From NCBI GenBank assembly GCA_028678555.1, contig JAJRDF010000077.1:1-7209 (forward strand): a stretch of DNA of 7,209 nt, written 5' to 3'. The stretch is from Methanomicrobiales archaeon. GTDB taxonomy: Archaea; Halobacteriota; Methanomicrobia; Methanomicrobiales; JACTUA01. Positions 1-5,793 of the stretch are shown here, piece by piece; within the stretch, counting starts at the first letter, position 1, and each line of letters opens with the position of its first letter. A program made the position numbers and the translations under genes. Under the pieces are notes generated by a model, which was not told where the DNA came from, made no database searches, and was given only the letters and a program-made list of their open reading frames with translations.

Positions 1-402
1 GACTACCTCTCGGACCGGGTGGCCATCATGGACCACGGGAAGTTCGTGGCCATCGATAAACCCTCCACCCTGAAGGACACCCTGGGCGGGGATGTCATCA
101 CCCTGGAGGTGGCAGGAGAGAACGGGGAGCTGGTCCGGCTGCTGGGGGCGGAGCCGTGGGTCCGCCGGGTCACGGGCCACGACAGCCAGGTGACCCTTAC
201 CGTGGACATGGGGGAGCGGAAGGTGCCGGAGGTGATCGCCCTCGCCGAGGGCCATGGCATCCACGTCACCTCCGTGAGCCTCCGGAAGCCGAGCCTTGAG
301 GACGTCTTCCTGCACTTCACGGGAACGACGATGCGGGAGCGGGAGGTCAGCGCCTCCGCGTCGCGGAAGGAACTGATCACCATGAGGAGCCGGACGAAAT
401 GA
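1..402 (+). CDS. ABC transporter ATP-binding protein, DrrA-type, C-terminal part (5' truncated by window edge)
   Basis: The reading frame is open from the first base, so the gene begins upstream; 133 residues remain. They begin DYLSDRVAIMDHGK, the stretch that follows the H-loop in ABC ATPases, so the Walker A, signature and Walker B motifs lie outside the window. The rest is the accessory C-terminal domain of the DrrA/CcmA-like subfamily. It ends in the characteristic SLRKPSLEDVFLHFTG (visible residues 93-108), followed by a charged tail of about 25 residues. The protein would be the cytoplasmic ATPase that powers the permease encoded next. The stop overlaps the permease start as ATGA, which implies translational coupling. 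An internal GTG at position 19 lies inside the conserved domain and is not the real start. The family exports drugs, lipids or polysaccharides, and the substrate cannot be told here. Confidence 0.93.
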   Translation, partial: DYLSDRVAIMDHGKFVAIDKPSTLKDTLGGDVITLEVAGENGELVRLLGAEPWVRRVTGHDSQVTLTVDMGERKVPEVIALAEGHGIHVTSVSLRKPSLEDVFLHFTGTTMREREVSASASRKELITMRSRTK

Positions 403-1160
403 GCGAAGCGGTCGCCATCTACGTGCTGTGGCTGCGGGAGATGAAGCGGTTCCTCCGGGCCAAGTCCCGCGTCATCGGGACCCTCGCCATGCCCGTCTTC
501 TTCCTGGCATTTCTCGCGCTGGGGTTCAACCGGGTTTCCCTGCCCAACGTACCTCCGGGGGTGACCTACCTGCAGTACCTGGTGCCTGGCATCCTGGGAA
601 TGACACTCCTGTTCTCCTCCACCTTCACCGGCCTCTCGGTCCTCTGGGACCGGGAGTTCGGGTTTCTGAAGGAGATCATGGTGGCACCGGTGCGCCGGGT
701 CTCCATCGTCCTGGGCCGTATCGCGGGGGGATCCACCACCTCCATGATCCAGGGAACCATGATTCTCTTCATTTCCCTCTTCATGGGGTTTGCCCCGGCC
801 AGCCTCTGGGGGGTGGCCGCCTCCGTCGTCTTCATGCTCCTCATCTCCTTCACCTTCATCTCCATCGGGCTCATCTGCGCCTCCAACATGCACGACATCC
901 ACGGGTTCACCATGGTGATGAATTTCCTTGTCTTCCCCCTCTTCCTCCTCTCAGGCGCCCTCTTCCCGGTGGAGAACCTCCCCGCGTGGGTGCGTGTCTT
1001 CTCCTACCTGGACCCCCTTACCTACGGCGTGGACGGGCTCCGGGGCACCCTCGCCGGCTTCTCGTACCTCCCCCTGGCCGTGGATCTGGCGGTGCTCTCC
1101 CTCTTCTCCCTGATCTTCATCGTGCTGGGTGCCTGGTTCTTTGAGCGGTGCGAGTGCTGA
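399..1160 (+). CDS. ABC-2 type transporter permease (DrrB-like)
   Basis: This 253-residue integral membrane protein is the transmembrane partner of the ATPase just upstream. About six hydrophobic segments are visible, at roughly residues 26-43, 59-80, 104-130, 136-160, 170-190 and 226-247. The N-terminus is short, basic and cytoplasmic. FLKEIMVAPVRR (89-100) is the coupling region typical of ABC-2 permeases. SGALFPVENLPAWVRVFSYLDPLTYGVDGLRG (185-216) is the conserved family stretch before the last helix. The start at 399 overlaps the ATPase stop by four bases and has a GAGGAG Shine-Dalgarno at 384-389. The length is normal for the family. The C-terminus is odd: the last residues RCEC and the stop codon lie inside the first copy of a tandem DNA repeat that continues downstream. 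The pair is probably an exporter; the substrate is unknown. Confidence 0.93.
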   Translation: MSEAVAIYVLWLREMKRFLRAKSRVIGTLAMPVFFLAFLALGFNRVSLPNVPPGVTYLQYLVPGILGMTLLFSSTFTGLSVLWDREFGFLKEIMVAPVRRVSIVLGRIAGGSTTSMIQGTMILFISLFMGFAPASLWGVAASVVFMLLISFTFISIGLICASNMHDIHGFTMVMNFLVFPLFLLSGALFPVENLPAWVRVFSYLDPLTYGVDGLRGTLAGFSYLPLAVDLAVLSLFSLIFIVLGAWFFERCEC

Positions 1161-1253
1161 CGAGCGCCGCTTCCGGCGGTGCGAGTGTTAGCGGGCACCG
1201 CTTCCGGCGGTGCGAGTGCAAGCGAGACCTCTTCCGGCGGTGCGAGTGCTGAC
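1145..1253 (+). repeat. Tandem repeat, about 3.5 copies of a 30-31 bp unit
   Basis: The 12-mer gcggtgcgagtg occurs at 1145, 1176, 1207 and 1237, giving periods of 31, 31 and 30 bp. Copies 2-4 share the longer cttccggcggtgcgagtg (from 1170, 1201 and 1231). Copies 1 and 4 share 17 identical bases from gcggtg onward. The 3' halves of the units diverge, most in copies 3 and 4. Copy 1 overlaps the end of the permease gene and supplies its stop. Within the array, gcggtgc pairs with gcgccgc or gcaccgc both inside a unit and across the unit boundary. The array can therefore fold as alternating hairpins. No poly-T tract follows. Confidence 0.85.
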
Positions 1254-1391
1254 AGGGGCTGCTGTTGGGTACGAGGGTGAACGGGCATCATGGCGGTGAT
1301 ACTGGTGCCGGAACCATACCCTGAAGGCTGCAGCTCCGTTCCATATCCGCACGGTTAATACGCCGTCCTGCAGAATCAGTATGGAACTTCA
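1161..1391. other. Intergenic region between exporter operon and carA
   Basis: This 231 bp gap holds the rest of the tandem repeat (to about 1253) and then about 135 bp leading to carA. I see no RNA gene or recognisable riboswitch. One 22-codon ORF at 1290-1358 (MAVILVPEPYPEGCSSVPYPHG) has a plausible Shine-Dalgarno, GGGTGA at 1275-1280, but no homology that I recognise. A candidate TATA element lies near 1354-1361. An 8-bp perfect inverted repeat (1338-1345 and 1380-1387) flanks that element. No clear T-rich archaeal terminator follows the exporter operon. Confidence 0.6.
1354..1361 (+). promoter_or_regulatory. Candidate TATA box for carAB
   Basis: GTTAATAC is the most A/T-rich element in a GC-rich gap and lies 31-38 bases before the carA ATG. 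With usual archaeal spacing (start site about 25 bases downstream) the transcript would begin near 1380-1387, giving a leaderless or very short-leader carA mRNA. No clear purine-rich BRE is visible upstream. An alternative weak A/T patch is catatcc at 1342-1348. The call rests on position and composition only. Confidence 0.4.
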
Positions 1392-2447
1392 ATGAAGGCG
1401 GTCCTGGGTTTGGAGGATGGAACCTGCGTCGAGGGCGAGGGCTTCGGCGTGGAGGGGGAGTGTGCGGGGGAACTGGTCTTCTGTACCTCCATGACCGGCT
1501 ACATGGAGGCGCTCACGGATCCAAGCTACCACGGCCAGATCCTGATGTTCACCTATCCCCTGGTCGGGAACTACGGGGTGGACCACCACGTCTTCCAGAG
1601 TACCGGCATGAAGGCACTGGGGTGCGTGGTCCGGGAGATCTGCCGGGAGCCGTCGTGCGGCCTCCCCATCACCCGCTACTTCGAGGACGAAGGGCTCCTC
1701 GGGATCTCGGGGGTGGACACCCGCAGCCTCACCATCCGGATCCGGGAGCACGGGACCATGCGGGCGGTAATCATGTGCGGGGACGTGACCGCGGATGAGG
1801 CCGTGGAGCGGGCCCGGAAGGTGCCGGATATCTGTTCCCTGGACCTGATCCCTGACGTCTCCTGCAGCGAACCCTTCCGGATCCCGGGGAAGGGGAAGCG
1901 GATCGCTGTCCTGGACCTTGGGATCAAGAACGCGATGCTCCGGAGCCTCGCAGCACGCGGGACGGACCTGTACGTCTTCCCCCACAACGCCACCCATGAC
2001 CAGGTGGCGACGGTGGAACCCCAGGCGATCTTTGTCTCCAACGGCCCGGGCGATCCGGTCCGGGCCACCGGAACCATCAGGACCGTCCGGGAGTTCCTGG
2101 GGGAGATACCGGTGTTTGGCATCTGCTTCGGGAACCAGATCATCGGCCTCGCCGTCGGCGGGAAGACCCACAAGATGAAGTTCGGGCACCGGGGATCCAA
2201 CCAGCCTGTCCGGGACGCGGCAGGGAATATCTACATCACCACCCAGAACCACGGATTCGTGGTGGATGGGGACAGCCTCCCCGAGGGCTGCCGGGTCTCC
2301 TACACCAACGTAAACGACGGCTCCCTGGAGGGGTTCGAGGACCCGTACCTGAACGCCGCCTGCGTCCAGTTCCACCCGGAGGCCTACGCCGGTCCCCGGG
2401 ACACGGAGATCACGTTCTTTGACGAGATCGTACGGAGGATCCCGTAA
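1392..2447 (+). CDS. carA: Carbamoyl-phosphate synthase small (glutaminase) subunit
   Basis: This 351-residue protein hydrolyses glutamine and passes ammonia to CarB for carbamoyl phosphate synthesis, feeding arginine and pyrimidines. The N-terminal CarA-specific domain shows LEDGT (7-11), FCTSMTGYMEALTDPSY (30-46) and GISGVDTR (104-111). The class I glutamine amidotransferase domain runs from about 168 to the end. Its motifs are SNGPGDP (216-222), the nucleophile Cys245 in GICFGNQ, QNHGF (285-289) and the catalytic His328/Glu330 in FHPEAYAGP. Residue 248 is Asn where enterobacterial CarA has His (GICLGHQ), and the later motif reads GHRGSNQP rather than GHHGGNHP; the catalytic triad is intact. 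The ATG at 1392 gives the usual N-terminus, although its Shine-Dalgarno is weak (GGA at 1383-1385). It overlaps carB by one base. Confidence 0.97.
   Translation: MKAVLGLEDGTCVEGEGFGVEGECAGELVFCTSMTGYMEALTDPSYHGQILMFTYPLVGNYGVDHHVFQSTGMKALGCVVREICREPSCGLPITRYFEDEGLLGISGVDTRSLTIRIREHGTMRAVIMCGDVTADEAVERARKVPDICSLDLIPDVSCSEPFRIPGKGKRIAVLDLGIKNAMLRSLAARGTDLYVFPHNATHDQVATVEPQAIFVSNGPGDPVRATGTIRTVREFLGEIPVFGICFGNQIIGLAVGGKTHKMKFGHRGSNQPVRDAAGNIYITTQNHGFVVDGDSLPEGCRVSYTNVNDGSLEGFEDPYLNAACVQFHPEAYAGPRDTEITFFDEIVRRIP
2434..2438 (+). promoter_or_regulatory. Shine-Dalgarno site for carB inside the end of carA
   Basis: GGAGG lies 8 bases before the carB ATG, within the last codons of carA. The carA stop TAA and carB start ATG share one base (TAATG at 2445-2449). 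A strong site here fixes the carB start and supports stoichiometric co-translation of the two subunits. Confidence 0.8.
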
Positions 2448-5400
2448 TGCCCCGGAAGGAGCACATCCGGAAGGTGATCCTTATCGGGTCAGGGCCCATC
2501 CAGATCGGGCAGGCGGCCGAGTTCGACTTCTCGGGGTCGCAGGCCTGCAAGGCATTGCGGGAGGAGGGGGTGAAGGTGGTGCTGGTGAACTCCAACCCGG
2601 CCACCATCCAGACGGATCCCGAGACGGCGGACGTCATCTACGTGGAGCCCCTCCGGGCCGAGATCATCGCAAAGATCATCCAGAAGGAGAAGCCGGACGG
2701 GATCCTGTCGGGGATGGGCGGCCAGACCGGCCTCAACATGACGGCAGAACTGGCGGAGATGGGTGCCCTCGAAGGCGTGGAGATCCTGGGCACCCCGCTG
2801 GAGGCCATCTACCGGGGCGAGGACCGGGAACAGTTCAAGAACCTGATGGAGTTCATCGGTGAACCGGTGCCCCGGTCCATGATCCTGCGGGATATGGGGC
2901 AGCTGGACGAAGCATACCGCATCGTCGGCCTGCCCGCCATCATCCGGCCGGCCTATACCCTGGGTGGTTCCGGCGGCGGGATCGCCCACTCCCGGGAGGA
3001 ACTGAAGCGGATCGTGGAGGTGGGCCTGACCCGGTCCCGGATCCACCAGGTACTCATCGAGGAGTCGGTGATCGGCTGGAAGGAGATCGAGTTCGAGGTG
3101 ATGCGGGACGCTGCCGACACCTGCATCACGGTCTGCGGGATGGAGAATGTGGACGCCATGGGGATCCACACGGGGGAGAGTGTGGTCGTGGCCCCCATCC
3201 TGACCCTCCGGGACGAGGAGTTCCAGCTGCTCAGGACCGCAGCCCTCAAGATCATCCGGGCCCTGGGGGTCCAGGGCGGGTGCAACATCCAGTTCGCCTA
3301 CAAGGACGGCGAGTACCGTGTCATCGAGGTGAACCCCCGGGTCTCCCGGTCCTCGGCCCTCGCCTCCAAGGCGACGGGCTACCCCATCGCCCGTGTGGCG
3401 GCCAAGATCGCGATTGGCCTCCGGCTGGACGAGATCATGAACACGGTCACCGGCTGCACGCCGGCATCCTTCGAACCCTCGGTGGATTACGTGGTGGTGA
3501 AGGTGCCGCGGTGGCCATTCGACAAGTTCCGGACCGCGGACCGGACCCTCACCACCGCCATGAAGTCCACGGGCGAGGTGATGGCCATCGGGAGGACGGT
3601 GGAGGAGGGCTTCAAGAAGGCCCTCCGGTCCCTGGACACGGACATCATGCACCACACGGATAAAAACGAGATCCGGATGATCCTCTCGGCCCCCACGGAC
3701 GAGCGGTTCGGCTGCCTCTTCGACGCGCTGAAGGCAGGTTTCACGGTCTCCGAGGTGGCATCCCTCACCTACATTGATCCGTTCTTCCTCACCAAGGTGC
3801 AGCACATCGTGGACCTGGAGAAGCAGCTGGCCACCGCCTACTCCACGGCCCTCGTCCCGCTGGCCAAGCAGTACGGGTTCTCCAACGCGGAGCTGGTGAA
3901 GATCACGGGGAGATCCTGGGAGGAGATCGAAGGGGCCGCCGGCGAGCCCACCTACAAGATGGTGGACACCTGCGCCGCTGAGTTCCCGGCCACCACTCCT
4001 TACTTCTACTCCACCTGGGAGACGGAGGATGAGGTGACCCGGACGGAAAAGCCCAAGGTGCTGATCCTGGGGTCCGGCCCCATCCGCATCGGGCAGGGGA
4101 TCGAGTTCGATTACTGCACCGTCCACGCGGTGAAGGCGCTGCGGGAGCTGGGGGTGGAGGTCCACATCGTCAACAACAATCCTGAAACCGTATCCACCGA
4201 CTTTGACACCTCGGACCGGCTCTTCTTTGAGCCCATGCAGCTGGAGGACGTGGTGAACATCCTGAAGAAGGACCGGTACGACGGCGTCATGGTCCAGTTC
4301 GGGGGCCAGAACTCCATCAATCTCGCGGTTCCCCTGGAGAAGGAACTCCAGCGCCTGGGGATGCCCACGAAGATCCTGGGCACGTCCCCGGACGCCATGG
4401 ACATCGCCGAAGACCGGGACCGGTTCAGCGCGTTCCTGGACCGGCTGCAGATCCCGAGCCCCCCCAACTCCTCTGCGTACAGCGAGGGGGAGGCGAAGGC
4501 CATCGCCGCACGGATCGGTTACCCGGTGCTGGTGCGCCCCTCCTACGTGCTGGGCGGGAGGGCCATGGAGATCGTCCATGACGAGGCGGAGCTCCAGACC
4601 TACATCACAGAAGCGGTCCGGGTCTCCCGGAAACACCCGGTGCTCATCGACCAGTTCATCCAGAACGCGGTCGAGATCGACGTGGACGCCGCCTGCGACG
4701 GGGAGGAGGTTCTCATCGGCGGGATCATGGAGCACATCGAGGAGGCGGGGGTCCCCTCCGGCGACTCTGCCTGCGTGATCCCGCCCCAGTCTCTCTCCCC
4801 TGATATCGTGGCCCGCCTGGAGGACTATACCCGGCGGATCGCGCTGCAGCTGGGAGTCGTGGGCCTCGTGAACATCCAGTACGCCATCAAGGATGGGGTG
4901 GTATTCGTGCTGGAGGCCAACCCCAGGGCCAGCCGGACAGTGCCCTTCGTCTCCAAGGCGACCGGGATCCCACTCGCAAAGGTGGCGGCCAAGGTGATGA
5001 TGGGGCTCCGGATCCGGGACCTGGGGGTCAGGGCCAGGCCCATCCACCACGTGGCGGTGAAGGAGGTGCTCCTCCCGTTCAACAAGCTCCCGGGCGTGGA
5101 CACGGTCCTCGGACCCGAGATGAAGTCCACGGGGGAGGTGATGGGGATCGACTACGACTTCGGCCGGGCCTACTACAAGGCCTGTATCGCCGCCGACAAC
5201 GAGATCCCCACGGAGGGGAAGGTCTTCATCTCCCTCTCCGGGGACCAGCGGGCGGAGATCGCCCCGGTGGCGCGGAAGCTCGTCTCCCTGGGCCTCGAGC
5301 TCATGGGGACGAGCGGCACGGTGGAGTTCCTGAACGGCGAGGGCCTCGCCGCCCAGATGGTCCGGAAGGTGCAGGAGGGGTCACCCAACGTGATTGACAT

Positions 5401-5611
5401 GATCCGCCGGGGCGAGGTCAGCCTCATCATCAACACCCCCAAGGACAAGCAGTCCCGGCAGGATCACTACCAGATCATGCGGACCGCGGTGGACTACGGG
5501 ATCCCGTACATCACCACGATCCAGGCGGCCCGGGCTGCGGCCCAGGCCATCGATGCCATCCGGAAGGAGAAGATCACCATCGAGCCGCTGGGCCATTACA
5601 TCGGCGGGTGA
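2447..5611 (+). CDS. carB: Carbamoyl-phosphate synthase large subunit, undivided
   Basis: This 1054-residue synthetase makes carbamoyl phosphate from bicarbonate, two ATP and ammonia delivered by CarA. The two homologous halves are clear. The first opens with GSGPIQIGQAAEFDFSG (14-30), has the ATP-grasp loop TLGGSGGG (171-178) and contains EVNPRVSRSSALASKATG (294-311). The second opens with KPKVLILGSGPIRIGQGIEFDY (from 535), has PSYVLGGRAM (698-707) and contains EANPRASRTVPFVSKATG (from 823). Residues 360-530 form the oligomerisation region. From about 922 an MGS-like allosteric domain follows, with GTSGT and MVRKVQEG. In an ungapped alignment recalled from memory, E. coli effector-site residues K954, T974, T977 and K993 fall on Arg, Thr, Thr and Lys. 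The length is close to the bacterial 1073. Some archaea, such as Methanocaldococcus, split this gene; here it is intact. Confidence 0.98.
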   Translation: MPRKEHIRKVILIGSGPIQIGQAAEFDFSGSQACKALREEGVKVVLVNSNPATIQTDPETADVIYVEPLRAEIIAKIIQKEKPDGILSGMGGQTGLNMTAELAEMGALEGVEILGTPLEAIYRGEDREQFKNLMEFIGEPVPRSMILRDMGQLDEAYRIVGLPAIIRPAYTLGGSGGGIAHSREELKRIVEVGLTRSRIHQVLIEESVIGWKEIEFEVMRDAADTCITVCGMENVDAMGIHTGESVVVAPILTLRDEEFQLLRTAALKIIRALGVQGGCNIQFAYKDGEYRVIEVNPRVSRSSALASKATGYPIARVAAKIAIGLRLDEIMNTVTGCTPASFEPSVDYVVVKVPRWPFDKFRTADRTLTTAMKSTGEVMAIGRTVEEGFKKALRSLDTDIMHHTDKNEIRMILSAPTDERFGCLFDALKAGFTVSEVASLTYIDPFFLTKVQHIVDLEKQLATAYSTALVPLAKQYGFSNAELVKITGRSWEEIEGAAGEPTYKMVDTCAAEFPATTPYFYSTWETEDEVTRTEKPKVLILGSGPIRIGQGIEFDYCTVHAVKALRELGVEVHIVNNNPETVSTDFDTSDRLFFEPMQLEDVVNILKKDRYDGVMVQFGGQNSINLAVPLEKELQRLGMPTKILGTSPDAMDIAEDRDRFSAFLDRLQIPSPPNSSAYSEGEAKAIAARIGYPVLVRPSYVLGGRAMEIVHDEAELQTYITEAVRVSRKHPVLIDQFIQNAVEIDVDAACDGEEVLIGGIMEHIEEAGVPSGDSACVIPPQSLSPDIVARLEDYTRRIALQLGVVGLVNIQYAIKDGVVFVLEANPRASRTVPFVSKATGIPLAKVAAKVMMGLRIRDLGVRARPIHHVAVKEVLLPFNKLPGVDTVLGPEMKSTGEVMGIDYDFGRAYYKACIAADNEIPTEGKVFISLSGDQRAEIAPVARKLVSLGLELMGTSGTVEFLNGEGLAAQMVRKVQEGSPNVIDMIRRGEVSLIINTPKDKQSRQDHYQIMRTAVDYGIPYITTIQAARAAAQAIDAIRKEKITIEPLGHYIGG

Positions 5612-5623
5612 AGGGGGAACCGT

Positions 5624-5665
5624 GGGAACCGGTTCGGTCCATGGATCGGGAGGACCGGTTATCCC
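5624..5665 (+). terminator. Hairpin after carB, possible transcription end or processing signal
   Basis: Thirteen bases after the carB stop, aaccggttc (5627-5635) pairs with ggaccggtt (5652-5660). This gives nine base pairs, one of them G-U. After a two-base bulge (5661-5662), ggg (5624-5626) pairs with ccc (5663-5665). The loop is 16 nt (5636-5651) and contains the palindrome tccatgga. No T-rich run follows, so it does not fit the usual archaeal U-tract terminator. It could protect the carAB mRNA 3' end or mark processing. The hairpin is directly visible; its function is inferred. Confidence 0.45.
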
Positions 5666-5691
5666 ATCTGCCCGTGACCGGCGCCCCACTC

Positions 5692-5699
5692 TTTATATC
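5692..5699 (+). promoter_or_regulatory. TATA box of the argG promoter
   Basis: TTTATATC matches the archaeal TATA consensus well and stands out in a GC-rich background. With normal spacing, transcription would start around 5718-5724, leaving a leader of about 70 nt before the argG ATG. argG is therefore likely to have its own promoter even though it follows carB closely. The sequence just upstream (ccccact) is not a typical purine-rich BRE. Confidence 0.75.
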
Positions 5700-5781
5700 G
5701 GCGGAGAGAAAACCTGATACATTCACCCGGCGGGATCAGCCTGTCGGGATGTCTCCTGCGTTCTGCAGGTGAAGACGTACC

Positions 5782-5786
5782 GGAGG
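5782..5786 (+). promoter_or_regulatory. Shine-Dalgarno site of argG
   Basis: GGAGG sits 7 bases before the ATG at 5794 and fixes that start. The resulting N-terminus places the SGGLDTS P-loop at residues 11-17, as expected for argininosuccinate synthase. Confidence 0.8.
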
Positions 5787-5793
5787 AACACGC

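Larger units (their letters stand above)
5612..5793. other. carB-argG intergenic region
   Basis: This 182 bp gap separates the carAB and argG transcription units. It begins with a long imperfect hairpin (5624-5665). A TATA box (5692-5699) follows, then a leader of about 70 nt carrying a small hairpin (5755-5769) and a seven-codon ORF, and finally the argG Shine-Dalgarno. No tRNA or other RNA gene is apparent. Confidence 0.7.

Noticed and set aside
3..902. 299-residue minus-strand open frame opposite the ABC genes
   Set aside because: The translation is low-complexity Gly/Asp/Glu/His-rich and antisense to two well-recognised genes.
1145..1253. Tandem repeat as a CRISPR array
   Set aside because: The period is only 30-31 bp in total, with no unique spacers of 30 bp or more between repeats and no cas genes nearby.
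1022..1291. 89-residue minus-strand open frame across the tandem repeat
   Set aside because: Its repetitive sequence (ALAPPEEV/ALAPPEAV) is only the translation of the DNA repeat, and it runs into the permease antisense strand.
1389..2375. 328-residue minus-strand open frame opposite carA
   Set aside because: It mirrors carA codon for codon, shows no motifs and has a biased composition, so it is a shadow.
2489..5050. 853-residue open frame on the minus strand opposite carB
   Set aside because: It lies wholly antisense to carB, its translation is His/Gly/Asp/Pro-rich without family motifs, and high GC at third positions removes stops. It is a shadow of carB.
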